Position numbers and translations under genes: made by a program | The notes under the pieces: generated by a model | Database searches by the model: none | What the model saw: only the letters and a program-made list of their open reading frames with translations | What the model was told of the DNA's origin: nothing | In this document: positions 37,252 to 46,511 of the stretch, piece after piece | Position numbering within the stretch: the stretch's first letter is position 1 | Layout of the letters: every line of letters starts with the position of its first letter | NCBI RefSeq assembly: GCF_003610295.1 | Contig: NZ_RAPV01000001.1 | Span: 6,916,481 to 6,980,480, forward strand | Direction: 5' to 3' | Length of the DNA: 64,000 nucleotides | From: Paraburkholderia sp. BL23I1N1 | GTDB taxonomy: Bacteria > Pseudomonadota > Gammaproteobacteria > Burkholderiales > Burkholderiaceae

Positions 37252-37737
37252 ATGCAACCATTTGGAGTGAATGTGCCGCCCAGTGAACGCAAGCGCTCGA
37301 AGACGGATGTCCTCGCGGAGGACGGCACGCTGAATCCAACGCCGTCGAACGTTCTCGATGCCAAGTTCCACGAGGGTGGATTCTTCGATCCCCATGACGC
37401 CGTGCAGGTCAAATATGAGATGTTGCGTCGCGTCTCTGTCGAGAAGGCCTCCATAACGCAGATCTCCGATGAATATGGTGTTTCGCGGCCAACCTTCTAT
37501 CAGGCGCGAACGGACTTCGAGCAAGGAGGAATTGCAGGGCTGGTTCCGAGGAAACGAGGGCCGCATGGTCCGCACAAGATCCAGGGCGAGGTGTTGGCGT
37601 TCCTCAAGTTACAACACACGCCCGGAGAACCACTTCGGGCGCGCGAACTGGCAAAGCTGGTTCGCAAAGAATTTGGTCTGGATGTACACCCGAGAACGAT
37701 CGAGCGAGCGTTCGGTGTAAAAAAAACGGTGGAATAG
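37252..37737 (+). CDS. Helix-turn-helix accessory protein of the serine-recombinase transposon
   Basis: A 161-residue protein. It has a central HTH (ITQISDEYGVSRPTFYQARTDFEQGGIAGL) of the transposase-like helix-turn-helix type, followed by a basic linker RKRGPHGPHKI and a second winged region (ELAKLVRKEFGLDVHPRTIERAF). No nuclease motif is visible. As the first gene of the element it may regulate the recombinase or bind the ends to direct insertion. Members are often found next to a recombinase of this type. Function is not established. Confidence 0.65.
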   Translation: MQPFGVNVPPSERKRSKTDVLAEDGTLNPTPSNVLDAKFHEGGFFDPHDAVQVKYEMLRRVSVEKASITQISDEYGVSRPTFYQARTDFEQGGIAGLVPRKRGPHGPHKIQGEVLAFLKLQHTPGEPLRARELAKLVRKEFGLDVHPRTIERAFGVKKTVE

Positions 37738-37763
37738 CGGGATGCTGTGCCTGGCCGTCGACC

Positions 37764-38027
37764 GTGTCGGCGCCGATCGCCGCGCAATACGAGGTGATGC
37801 GTTCCGCTGCTCTTGGCCAGGCCTTGCCTGTAGAAGCCCGGCGCGGACTCAGCGTCTTCCTTACGCGAGGGATGTGGGCGTGGGCACGCATGATGGTTCC
37901 GGGGCGTGCGCCGCCCGAACCAAATGTTACTCGGTCATCGCCGAACGCTCAGCCCATCGAGCGTCAAGGCTTTATCTACGTACTTGCAGGCATGGCTGTG
38001 ACGGTCAATGAGCGGAGAACACCATGA
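37764..38027 (+). CDS. Small unknown protein of the serine-recombinase transposon
   Basis: An 87-residue protein (GTG start; an ATG 11 codons later is possible) with conserved-looking RRGLSVFLTRGMWAWARMM. Its stop overlaps the recombinase start as ATGA, so the two are translationally coupled. I do not recognise a domain. Its position between the HTH gene and the recombinase suggests a role in recombination. Confidence 0.55.
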   Translation: MSAPIAAQYEVMRSAALGQALPVEARRGLSVFLTRGMWAWARMMVPGRAPPEPNVTRSSPNAQPIERQGFIYVLAGMAVTVNERRTP

Positions 38028-40117
38028 ACGCGTCCCTTAAAGTTCAGCCTCACCACCTCGAACGGAGCGCTTACATCTACGTCCGGCAGTCGTCGATGCG
38101 GCAAGTTCTCGAGAACGTCGAGAGCACAAAGCGACAATATGCCCTGCGTGGACGTGCGACGGCGCTCGGCTGGCGTGACGAGCAGATCGTCACCATCGAT
38201 AGCGACCAAGGGGAGTCTGGAGCATCGGCATCCTGGCGGGAGGGGTTTCAACGATTGGTCACTGACGTGGGCATGGGCCGCGCAGGCATCGTCATGGGCC
38301 TGGAGGTGTCGCGCCTGGCCCGAAACAATGCTGACTGGCATCGACTTCTGGAAATCTGCGCGCTCGCTGATACGCTGATTCTCGACGAAGACGGGATATA
38401 CGATCCAGCAAGCTTCAATGACCGGCTCCTGCTTGGGCTCAAAGGAACAATGAGTGAAGCGGAGCTTCATGTTCTCAAAGCGCGCCTACGAGGCGGCATT
38501 CTAAACAAGGTGAATCGAGGCGAGTATCGGTGCGTGCTACCGACCGGCTTCGTATATGACGACCTTGGCAACGTAGTGCTTGACCCAGATTCCCAGGTCC
38601 GGGAGACCATCACATACTTCTTTGAGACGTTCTTGCGAGTCGGCTCTGCCAGCCAGACAGTCAAGGTCTTCAAAAAGGAGGGCCTCCTGTTTCCATCCCG
38701 TATGCGCAACGCGAAGTTCCTGGTCTTCCAGCACCTCACTGCGTCGACGGCACTTCGCATGTTGAACAATCCGCGCTACGCAGGCGCTTACGCCTACGGC
38801 CGGAGGCACTATCGCAAACTCGCAGACGGGCGGAAAGTGCCAAGAAAGCGTGATCGCAATGACTGGCTTGCTTGCATTCCGGACGCCCATCCTGGATACA
38901 TTACCTGGGAGCGGTATGAGCAGAACCTTGCTGTTCTGGAGACGAATGGTCGCGGGTATAAAGTCGCGCGGTCGTCGCCACCTCGCGAGGGAGCTGCTCT
39001 TCTGCAGGGCCGCGCCGTTTGCGGACGTTGTGGCCGGTATCTCCGGCTCCGATACGCCACGCGACGCGGACGACAGGAAGCCTGGTATGTCTGCGATCGA
39101 GCACAAGGCGCTCGTGGCGAACCTACCTGTCAGTCAATTGCCGGAGCGCCGATTGATGAAGCAGTTGGCGCATTGATCGTCGCGTCGATGACTCCGGCTG
39201 CCGTTGAGTTGGCATGGGAGATACGCAGGGAAATCGAAGCGCGTCACGATGAAGCCGATCGATTACGCCTGCGCGCTATCGAACGCGCCCGGTTCGATGC
39301 AGATCTTGCGCAACGACGCTTCATGCTGGTCGACCCAAGCAACCGACTGGTTGCCGACACACTGGAGCACGAATGGAACGACAAGCTGCGCATATTGGCC
39401 GACGCGAGAGAACAAAGGGAGCGTAGCCAGCAGCAGGAGCGTCTTATACTCGACGATGCGATCCGCGACCGGCTCATCGCAATGACAGCGGACTTCAAAA
39501 CACTGTGGCGTGATTCATCGTTGGCGAATCGAGAGCGAAAGCGGCTGCTAGCCTACATCGTCGAGGACATCACACTGGTCAAACTTCCAGACGAAGGGAC
39601 AACAAAGATTCACGTTCGCTTCAAGGCCGGCAAGACTGAAACGCTCACGGCACAGAATCCAAAAACATCTGCACAACAGGTCAAAACTCAGCCAGAGGTC
39701 CTCGAGCTCATCGACAAGCTTCTCGATGACCATACATGCTCTCAGATTGCGCAGCTCCTTAATGATCGGGGCATCCGTCCCGGCGGTTGCGTCCGTCCAG
39801 GTAAGAGCAACATTCGGTTCGACGCTCTGCGCGTCTCATACATCGCACAGCGGAACGGACTTCGATCCCGCCGCGAAAGACTGCGCGACCGCGGCATGCT
39901 CACAAAACTGGAGGCTGCGGCTCGACTCGGCATCCACGAAGCAACCCTCACCAGGTGGGTCGAATACGGCCTTGTCAAACGACACGCCTATAACGATTAT
40001 GCGTTCCTCTATGAAGTCCCGGATTCCCAGCCGCCTGTGAAGCACAGCAGCAGATGGGATCGACTCACTGACCGCGCGACAGCGGCGCGAGGGAGCGCGG
40101 CATCCAAAACCTTCTGA
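38024..40117 (+). CDS. Large serine recombinase
   Basis: A 697-residue resolvase/invertase-fold recombinase. The catalytic domain (about 10-165) carries the nucleophile Ser in AYIYVRQSSMRQV, the GESGASASWREGFQRL region and GLEVSRLARNNADWHRLLE. Then come the recombinase domain (PTGFVYDDLG onward), a zinc ribbon (CGRCGRYLRLRYATR and CDRAQGA), a coiled coil (about 390-470), and a C-terminal HTH (LTKLEAAARLGIHEATLTRWVEYGLV). Such proteins integrate DNA at short core sequences. It is the last gene of the transposon and appears intact. Confidence 0.9.
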   Translation: MNASLKVQPHHLERSAYIYVRQSSMRQVLENVESTKRQYALRGRATALGWRDEQIVTIDSDQGESGASASWREGFQRLVTDVGMGRAGIVMGLEVSRLARNNADWHRLLEICALADTLILDEDGIYDPASFNDRLLLGLKGTMSEAELHVLKARLRGGILNKVNRGEYRCVLPTGFVYDDLGNVVLDPDSQVRETITYFFETFLRVGSASQTVKVFKKEGLLFPSRMRNAKFLVFQHLTASTALRMLNNPRYAGAYAYGRRHYRKLADGRKVPRKRDRNDWLACIPDAHPGYITWERYEQNLAVLETNGRGYKVARSSPPREGAALLQGRAVCGRCGRYLRLRYATRRGRQEAWYVCDRAQGARGEPTCQSIAGAPIDEAVGALIVASMTPAAVELAWEIRREIEARHDEADRLRLRAIERARFDADLAQRRFMLVDPSNRLVADTLEHEWNDKLRILADAREQRERSQQQERLILDDAIRDRLIAMTADFKTLWRDSSLANRERKRLLAYIVEDITLVKLPDEGTTKIHVRFKAGKTETLTAQNPKTSAQQVKTQPEVLELIDKLLDDHTCSQIAQLLNDRGIRPGGCVRPGKSNIRFDALRVSYIAQRNGLRSRRERLRDRGMLTKLEAAARLGIHEATLTRWVEYGLVKRHAYNDYAFLYEVPDSQPPVKHSSRWDRLTDRATAARGSAASKTF

Positions 40118-40151
40118 TCCGAGAAAAGGAGTTGTAGTATGAACCCAGTTA

Positions 40152-40358
40152 GTTGAGCAGCAACCAGAAGCCGTTGCCGCCCCAGCCGAGTATCTTGATG
40201 CGATCGCGGCGCCGGTTGCCGAATACAAACAGCGCCGAGACCATCGGATTCAGGCGCATTGCCTGCTCGACCAGGATCGAAAGTCCGTTGATACCGACAC
40301 GGAAATCGACCGGCTCGCGATATAGGTACGCCTTCAACCCTTCGTCGAACCGGAGCAC
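40152..40358 (-). pseudogene. IS66 tnpB, 5' portion
   Basis: Begins MLRFDEGLKAYLYREPVDFR and continues to RDRIKILGWGGNGFWLLL, the N-terminal part of TnpB. It is cut by the serine-recombinase transposon. It overlaps the end of tnpA by 25 bases as in intact IS66 elements. Confidence 0.88.
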
Positions 40359-40810
40359 GGCAGCCTCCCGAGCATCTGGACGATCCTCTCCAACTCCTCC
40401 ACGGCTGCGTGGCCAACCTCGAAACGAACGCCGTTTGGCAATACAACGCTCAACATGAACGTCGCGGCTGGTTTGACTGGTGCCGGCGGCAGTAAAGGAG
40501 TCTCGAGCCGGACGAAGGCCAGCTCATCCGACGGCGCGACGGCAGCGATCTCGGTCTGGGCATGACGGCCAGGCTCACTCGCGAGCCCGGCAACTCCGAC
40601 GCGGCCCTGCTCGCGCTGGTACTGCGAAATCCAGGTCCGCACGAGGTTCGGATTAATACCGTGATCCATCGCAGTGCGCGCTATCGATACGCCGGGCTTG
40701 AGACATTCCAGTATCAGCTCGCGCTTCGCGCTCTCATCGTATTTACGCCGCCCGTCGCGCTTCGAACCAACTACCAGACGGCCCTGCAACCCCTCTTCCT
40801 GTTCGCTCAT
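40334..40810 (-). CDS. tnpA: IS66 TnpA
   Basis: A 158-residue IS66 accessory protein. It has an N-terminal HTH (KYDESAKRELILECLKPGVSIARTAMDHGINPNLVRTWISQ) and a C-terminal part VVLPNGVRFEVGHAAVEELERIV typical of IS66 OrfA. ATG is the one nearest the HTH; the frame continues upstream nine codons. It appears complete, but tnpB is split and tnpC is truncated, so the element cannot move by itself. The stretch 40811 to 41340 shows no recognisable gene. Confidence 0.85.
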   Translation of the reverse strand: MSEQEEGLQGRLVVGSKRDGRRKYDESAKRELILECLKPGVSIARTAMDHGINPNLVRTWISQYQREQGRVGVAGLASEPGRHAQTEIAAVAPSDELAFVRLETPLLPPAPVKPAATFMLSVVLPNGVRFEVGHAAVEELERIVQMLGRLPCSGSTKG

Positions 40811-41350
40811 GTGCACCTGTCCACGTTCGTTGAACATGGACAGGTAGCCCTACTCTGTGACCTAATGAAGTTTCACGCGCAACGGCGCACCCATGGAATC
40901 ACTCCCGCTGACAGCAGAGGCAACAACTCCACCGGCAACATAAAATCCCGTCCCCAATCAACCCAGCGCGCTTTCAGTGCGCCAAGTACCACCCTCTCAG
41001 ACGCGCGGTTGCATTAGATCCTCGTAGAAGGCACCGAAGGGTCGCGTCTTGTGACGAATGTGCATCTCGAGAAGCCTCGCTTTGACGAAGGAATATGAAA
41101 CCGAATCCTTCCGATTTTTATCGGGTAGCCAACCAGCGTGATCAGTGAAATCCGTGCGACAGAGCACCCAAACCGAAGACTCTCCGCAGCCCCGACAGTC
41201 TCGCGAAAATGATTGAACCGCCACCGGGCCCTCGCCCACTGACTCCACGGGCAGGACAGGCTCAGCCGATTCCCCTGCGTACCCAGAACTTCCATCGCGT
41301 TCCCGATACTGGAGTGGCCTAAAAGTGGCACTATTCTGGAAGCTAACGAA

Positions 41351-41381
41351 AAAGGCCTTACAAGCATTGCTTGTAAGGCCT
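41351..41381 (-). terminator. Rho-independent terminator after tRNA-Pro fragment
   Basis: AAGGCCTTACAAGCA and its exact complement form a 15-bp stem with a one-base loop. A run of T residues follows on the minus strand. It follows the tRNA 3' end by ten bases. Confidence 0.8.
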
Positions 41382-41390
41382 TGATTTCTT

Positions 41391-41433
41391 TGGTCGGGGC
41401 GAAAGGATTTGAACCTCCGACCACCTGCACCCC
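41391..41433 (-). pseudogene. 3' half of tRNA-Pro(GGG), attachment-site footprint
   Basis: On the minus strand it reads from the anticodon loop (ATGGGGT, anticodon GGG), through stem GCAGG, variable loop and T arm (GGAGG-TTCAAAT-CCTTT), to the acceptor CGCCCCGA-CCA. The D arm and 5' acceptor strand are missing; the sequence before the loop does not pair. This is the pattern left when an integrative element crosses over in the anticodon loop. Confidence 0.7.
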
Positions 41434-41564
41434 ATTCAACAATTCCACTTAGCAGTACGCATCGAAAAGTCCTTTGCATGCGTACCCGTTCCCGTCATCA
41501 ATGCCCAATGAGCGATGGCAACGCATCCATCGAACGATCCTGATTTCTCAACGTACACTGACAA

Positions 41565-42818
41565 CTATGCAGCGAACGCTTGCGGTACAGCCGACGCCGT
41601 TGACGCAGTTTTCTCCTGCTCGTTGCCGCAGTACCTTCCCCAGTCCTCCATCATCAGCCGCCGACGCTCAAGCTGGTCGCGACGCCGGTAAGCCGCCACC
41701 GTCTGCGAAACGATGACGTGAGCCAGGGCTTCTTCCGCTAGCGAATCCGGGTATTCCGTGCATTCGGCCACCCAGTCGCGGAACGTTGACCGGAAACCAT
41801 GTACAGTGATTCCCCGGCGCGACATGCGTCTCAGGAGGGTCAGCATCGCCATATTCGACAATGGACGGCCTTCCTTGCAACCCGGGAAGAGATATTCGTA
41901 TTTCGCCTTGGGCAACGCGCTGCGCACAATCTCCATGGCCCGCTCACAGAGCGGCACGCGAAGCGGCCGACCACTTTTCGTACGGTCGCCGGGAATTGAC
42001 CAGACGCGGCTGTCCAGATCAAATTCCTCTGGCCGCGCAAAGCGCACCTCGTTCGTGCGGGTTGCCGTGAGGATGAGCAGGTGCAGAACCCGTGCCGCGC
42101 GCCGGGGACGTTGCTCAAGTTCGCGCACAAAACCCGGGATATCTTCCCATGGCAGCGCCGGGTGGTGTCTTACCTGCGAGCGCTTCTTCGACCGCGGCAA
42201 CACGAGTTGCAGATGGTCAACGTACCGTGCCGGGTTGCTGCCGGTGCGATGGCCCAACACAGTCTCTGCGTCGAGGATGGCCTTGATGCGGCCGCGCACG
42301 CGGCGCGCAGTCTCCGCCTTTTTCGTCCAGATCGGCTGGAGAATCCGTACGATCATCGCGGTGTCGATGTCGCGCACCCGGACTTCGCCGATCACCGGAT
42401 ATGCGTACGTGCTGAGTGTGTTGCGCCACTGCTGCACATGCTTGCCGTTTCGCCAATGAGGTTCCTGCACACGGACAAACGCTTCGGCCGCCTCACGGAA
42501 TGTCAGGTTGGCATCCGACGAGATATCGAGCAACTGTCTACGCTGTTGCTCACGCCGCGCGAGGATAGGATCAATCAGGTCCCTCACCATGTCACGGTAT
42601 CCGGCGGCGAGTTTGCGCGCCTCGCCAAGCGAGACGCGCGAAAGAGGTCCGAGGCCCATCTCCCGCACGCGCCCGCCAAGCTTGAACCGGAACACCCACG
42701 AACGCGCGCCACTGTCCGCGATCTGCATGTAGAGACCGCCGCCGTCAGAGTAATGGCCCGGGGTCACCTCCTTCGCGACCCGCAATGCGCTGAGCCGGTG
42801 CAACTGTCGTCCTGCCAT
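41565..42818 (-). CDS. P4-type tyrosine integrase beside selC
   Basis: A 417-residue site-specific integrase of the P4/CP4-57 group. It has an N-terminal DUF4102 domain (TPGHYSDGGGLYMQIADSGARSWVFRFKLGGRVREMGLG) and a core-binding domain (TFREAAEAFVRVQEPHWRN). The catalytic domain has Arg in TATRTNEVRFA, HGFRSTFRDW, and a likely Tyr in HVIVSQTVAAYRRRD. The start is fixed by GGAGGG ten bases upstream. It is transcribed away from the 3' end of the selenocysteine tRNA, 173 bases away, the typical layout for an island inserted in selC. Confidence 0.9.
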   Translation of the reverse strand: MAGRQLHRLSALRVAKEVTPGHYSDGGGLYMQIADSGARSWVFRFKLGGRVREMGLGPLSRVSLGEARKLAAGYRDMVRDLIDPILARREQQRRQLLDISSDANLTFREAAEAFVRVQEPHWRNGKHVQQWRNTLSTYAYPVIGEVRVRDIDTAMIVRILQPIWTKKAETARRVRGRIKAILDAETVLGHRTGSNPARYVDHLQLVLPRSKKRSQVRHHPALPWEDIPGFVRELEQRPRRAARVLHLLILTATRTNEVRFARPEEFDLDSRVWSIPGDRTKSGRPLRVPLCERAMEIVRSALPKAKYEYLFPGCKEGRPLSNMAMLTLLRRMSRRGITVHGFRSTFRDWVAECTEYPDSLAEEALAHVIVSQTVAAYRRRDQLERRRLMMEDWGRYCGNEQEKTASTASAVPQAFAA

Positions 42819-42991
42819 GTTGCCCTCCATTCCTACCCACAAAACCCATTCCGCTACCCATACTTCGTGCGGAAATTGTGCGGGACGGAGCGGAATGACG
42901 CAAGCACGCCGCTACCCACAAAATCACGCAAAATCATGGGGTTACGGGTGATTCCGGGAAACTGTGTGACTGCGCGGGAAGCCTTACCGGG

Positions 42992-43084
42992 CGGAAGGCA
43001 GCCGGAGTCGAACCGACCTGAGAGCGTCTGACGCCCTCAACTGGGTTTGAAGCCCAGCCGTACCACCGGATACGAATGCCTTCC
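42992..43084 (-). tRNA. selC: tRNA-Sec (anticodon TCA)
   Basis: About 93 bases on the minus strand, starting GGAAGGCATTCG, with an anticodon arm CTGGGCTTCAAACCCAG (loop CTTCAAA, anticodon TCA), a long variable arm GGCGTCAGACGCTCTC, a T arm with GGTTCGACTCC, and a 3' CTTCCG. The long variable arm and 8-bp acceptor are diagnostic. CCA is not fully encoded after the discriminator G, perhaps because an island joins here. Confidence 0.9.
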
Positions 43085-43131
43085 TACGGTGATTGAACTA
43101 CTCAAACTACGCATTGCAACCCAAACGCCGA

Positions 43132-45045
43132 TCAAAGCAGTTCGAGCCAACGACTATCCGTGCGCATCAGGTGCAGGCCACGGTGGAAGCGAGTATATCC
43201 AACGCGGTCGAAGAACTCCAAAAGCTGAATCGCGCGCTTTCGGCCAAGGCCGGTGACATCGCGAAACGGTGCCGCCGCTACCGTACCCGCATTCTTTCGC
43301 GCTTCGGCACCTGCAATCAAGGCCAGTTCGCGAATCACCTCATGGTGATAAAAGAGGTCGCGCACGACCTGAAAAAGCTCGCCCTGCCGCGCGAGCTTGC
43401 GCAGCAACTGCCGCACGCGGTCTTCGGGTACGCCCTGCGCGTTTGCCAGATCACGCACCCAGGGCGGATCGAAACGTCCTTCTTTCAGCGCCGGGAGCAG
43501 CGCCGCCGCGAGTGCACGATCGGCGTCGTCGAGCGTTACCGCGTGGTCCGGCAAATGCAGCCACGGCCCGCGTCTGACGATCTCACCGCGCGCCGCCACG
43601 TCGTCGACCAGCGCGCGCCATACAGCATCGTCAACGAGTGGCGCCGCGATCCTCCGTAAGCGCGATACATCGGGGCCCAGTTCGTCGGGTGAGCGCTCGT
43701 GGTATTGCTTTAGCATCGTAGTCAGCCGCGTATTCAGTGCTCGCCATGACGCATCGGCGATCAACAACGCGTCATGACCGGGAAGCTCCACAACGCGCGT
43801 GTCGGGCGGCAACTCGAGCACGGCCGCCTGCCTGCCCGTCAGCCTTTCCAGCAACGCACGGGACAACCCAAACGGAGCCCTCGCCAGAAGCAATTCCAAT
43901 GCGCCGCTGTCGAGCAGGGTCTGAATCGTATCGAGCCACGCGAGCCGCTCAGTTGAGCGACGCTTACGCGAAGGCGCAAATGGGTCAAGCACATGACCGC
44001 CACCAACCGTGCGATCGGCTTGCGCATTGCGCACGACAAAGCGGTCGCCAGGAAGCGCACACACCGGCCGTTCGAATACAAGTTGCACGCGCGCCGATTG
44101 ACCTGCCGCGAGCGTCTCGCCATCGAGCAACGCGACGTGCGCAACCTGATGCTGCGTGCCCAGATGCACATGCAGCGGCGCCCAATGCTCCAGTGTCAAC
44201 GGTGCATCGGCGAGCAGCGTCAACATGACGTCGATGCGTTCCGAGGCTTGCGACAGACGCGGATCGACGATCCAGTCGCCGCGATCGATTGCGCTCTTCT
44301 CAATGCCCGCAAGATTCAAAGCGCAACGCTCGCCTGCCCGCCCGGTCTCTGCCGGACGATTCTGCGCATGAATACTGCGCACACGCACCGGCTGATTTTT
44401 CGGCGCGAGCAGCATGGTCTCACCTACCGCCACGCGTCCCGACGCCACGGTCCCCGTCACGATCGTGCCCTGGCCCGCCAGCGTGAAGACCCGGTCGACC
44501 GCGAGACGGAACAGGCCGTCGTCGCGCTTCATGTGCCACGCTGCTGCCGCTGCGTGCAAATGCGCCTTCAGCACCGCCACGCCAGGATCGTCGTCATTTA
44601 GGGCGTTGGTATTGAACACCGGCGCGTCCTGCAGTACGCTGCCGCTCAGAAACGCTGCGACCTCGTCATGCACCTGCTTCAGCCGCTCGGCATCAACGCG
44701 GTCTATCTTGGTCAGCGCTATCGCGCCGTGCCTGATGCCGAGCAATTCCACAATCGCCAGATGTTCGCGCGTTTGCGGCATCACGCCGTCGTCGGCAGCG
44801 ATCACGAGCAGCGCGAAATCAATCCCGCTTGCGCCCGCGGTCATCGTATGGACGAGTTTTTCGTGGCCCGGCACGTCGATCAGACCGAGCACGTCGCCGT
44901 TATCGAGCGGTACGTACGCATAGCCCAGTTCGATCGAAATACCGCGCGCCTTTTCTTCCTTGAGACGATCTGTATCGACGCCCGTCAGCGCTCTCACCAG
45001 ACTCGTTTTGCCGTGGTCGATATGCCCCGCCGTACCTACGATCAT
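43132..45045 (-). CDS. selB: Selenocysteine-specific elongation factor SelB
   Basis: A 637-residue GTPase that delivers Sec-tRNA to the ribosome at UGA codons flagged by a SECIS hairpin. GTPase motifs are [19 protein letters not shown] and [13 protein letters not shown]-Tu-like domains II and III follow, then C-terminal winged helices (about 390-637, e.g. [24 protein letters not shown]) that bind the SECIS RNA. It begins four bases inside selA (ATGA overlap), so the two are co-translated. It is followed by selC. Confidence 0.95.
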   Translation of the reverse strand: MIVGTAGHIDHGKTSLVRALTGVDTDRLKEEKARGISIELGYAYVPLDNGDVLGLIDVPGHEKLVHTMTAGASGIDFALLVIAADDGVMPQTREHLAIVELLGIRHGAIALTKIDRVDAERLKQVHDEVAAFLSGSVLQDAPVFNTNALNDDDPGVAVLKAHLHAAAAAWHMKRDDGLFRLAVDRVFTLAGQGTIVTGTVASGRVAVGETMLLAPKNQPVRVRSIHAQNRPAETGRAGERCALNLAGIEKSAIDRGDWIVDPRLSQASERIDVMLTLLADAPLTLEHWAPLHVHLGTQHQVAHVALLDGETLAAGQSARVQLVFERPVCALPGDRFVVRNAQADRTVGGGHVLDPFAPSRKRRSTERLAWLDTIQTLLDSGALELLLARAPFGLSRALLERLTGRQAAVLELPPDTRVVELPGHDALLIADASWRALNTRLTTMLKQYHERSPDELGPDVSRLRRIAAPLVDDAVWRALVDDVAARGEIVRRGPWLHLPDHAVTLDDADRALAAALLPALKEGRFDPPWVRDLANAQGVPEDRVRQLLRKLARQGELFQVVRDLFYHHEVIRELALIAGAEARKNAGTVAAAPFRDVTGLGRKRAIQLLEFFDRVGYTRFHRGLHLMRTDSRWLELL

Positions 45046-46472
45046 GCGTGCATGCCCTTCAGTTGCTCGATCAACTGCGCTTCGTCAGCGGCTTCGATAC
45101 AGCGCAGATCGAGACGCAACGCATCGTCTGCAATACGTCCGATGACCGGCCGCGCCATCTCACGCAAGCGCTTCTCAAGCGCGAGCAATTGACGTCCGCC
45201 GCGCTTGCCATCGGCAGTCCTGATGACCAGGCCGTAACTCGGCAACACGTCACCGGGCAACGCGCCGCTGCCAATCTGGCTGAACATGGGCTCGGCCACC
45301 ACGGCGTAGCGTTCGCCGGCCGCGCGCTGCAGCGCAGGCTGTACCCGCTCCGCAGTGAGCCGGATATCCTCGCTCGGGCGCGTGAGCAAGCGCAGCGTGA
45401 TCAGCCGTTCCGCGAGTTTCTCCGGCGCACGATACATCTGCAGAACGGGCTCCAGTGCCGCAAGCGTCAGTTTGCCGACCCGCAGCGCGCGCTTGAGGGG
45501 ATGCTTCTTGATCCTGGCGATCAGATCGCGCCGGCCGACGATCAAACCGGCTTGCGGGCCGCCGAGCAATTTGTCGCCGCTGAACGTGACAAGATCGGCA
45601 CCGGCTTCGATGGTTTCGCGCACCGTCGTCTCGCGTGGCAAGCCCCATTGCGTCAGATCGACCAGCGTGCCGCTGCCGAGGTCCACGGCAACGGCGATCC
45701 CGCGCGCGTGGGCGAGCGGTGCGAGGGCATCGACCCCGACCTCCTTGGTGAATCCGCTGATCGCATAGTTACTCGCATGGACTTTCATCAACAGCGCGGT
45801 TTGCGGGCCGATGGCTTCGCCGTAGTCCTTCAGATGCGTACGATTGGTTGTGCCGACTTCGCGCAGCTTCGCGCCCGCACGGCTCATGATGTCGGGAATG
45901 CGAAACGCGCCGCCGATTTCAACCAACTCGCCCCGCGACACAATCACTTCTCTCTTCGAGGCCAACGCGGACAACGTGAGCAACACGGCGGCGGCATTGT
46001 TATTGACTACGGTCGCCGCTTCGGCGCCGGTCAATTCGCAGATGAGCCCGTCGATCAGATCGTCGCGGTCACCGCGCTTGCCCGTGCCGAGATCGAACTC
46101 GAGGTTGACCGGTTGCGTGAGCGCCTTCATGACGGCTTGCACCGCTTCGTCCGGCAGCAAGGCGCGGCCGAGGTTGGTATGCAGCACGGTGCCGGTCATA
46201 TTGAAGACGCTGCGCAAACGGGCCGCGTTGCGCCGGCGCAGCGCAGCTTCGACCGTTACCTGCAGTTGCGCGACATCGAGCGCGCTCACCGGTGCCTCGC
46301 CGGACTGTGCGCTGGCACGCCAGGTGTCGAGCGCGTGACGCAAGGCGTTCAACACCTGCGTGCGGCCGAACTCGCTCAGCAGCGCCGCGAATTCGGCCGA
46401 CGCCATCACCTTTTCCACCGACGGCACACGCGCCATCAGCGCGCGCAATTCAGAGCCGGTTACATCGCTCAC
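45042..46472 (-). CDS. selA: L-seryl-tRNA(Sec) selenium transferase SelA
   Basis: A 476-residue PLP enzyme that converts Ser-tRNA(Sec) to Sec-tRNA(Sec) using selenophosphate. The PLP lysine lies in [15 protein letters not shown]. Other hallmarks are the N-terminal RVPSVEKVM domain for tRNA and the central [15 protein letters not shown]. Length is normal. It is 40 bases after fdhE and overlaps selB, so selA-selB may be read from the fdh operon. Confidence 0.95.
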   Translation of the reverse strand: MSDVTGSELRALMARVPSVEKVMASAEFAALLSEFGRTQVLNALRHALDTWRASAQSGEAPVSALDVAQLQVTVEAALRRRNAARLRSVFNMTGTVLHTNLGRALLPDEAVQAVMKALTQPVNLEFDLGTGKRGDRDDLIDGLICELTGAEAATVVNNNAAAVLLTLSALASKREVIVSRGELVEIGGAFRIPDIMSRAGAKLREVGTTNRTHLKDYGEAIGPQTALLMKVHASNYAISGFTKEVGVDALAPLAHARGIAVAVDLGSGTLVDLTQWGLPRETTVRETIEAGADLVTFSGDKLLGGPQAGLIVGRRDLIARIKKHPLKRALRVGKLTLAALEPVLQMYRAPEKLAERLITLRLLTRPSEDIRLTAERVQPALQRAAGERYAVVAEPMFSQIGSGALPGDVLPSYGLVIRTADGKRGGRQLLALEKRLREMARPVIGRIADDALRLDLRCIEAADEAQLIEQLKGMHA

Positions 46473-46511
46473 GAGGTTATCCCTTTTCTTCTGTCGTGCT
46501 TCAGTCGTGCT

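Larger units (their letters stand above)
36777..40152 (+). mobile_element. Three-gene serine-recombinase transposon inserted in IS66 tnpB
   Basis: A 3.4 kb unit splitting tnpB between the codons for LLL and KRLE. Both junctions share a TT dinucleotide (left ...GAGTCGTTTG, right ...TTAGTTGAGCAG), the 2-base core exchanged by serine recombinases. There are no terminal inverted repeats and no longer duplication. Cargo: an HTH protein, an unknown protein overlapping the recombinase start by four bases, and a large serine recombinase, all rightward. From 36779 to 37251 I see no gene; this is presumably the att region and promoter. Confidence 0.75.

Noticed and set aside
41014..41448. 144-residue minus-strand frame beginning MELLNGVQVVGGSNPFAPTK
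   Set aside because: Its start is simply a translation of the tRNA-Pro fragment and terminator, a well-known false gene pattern.
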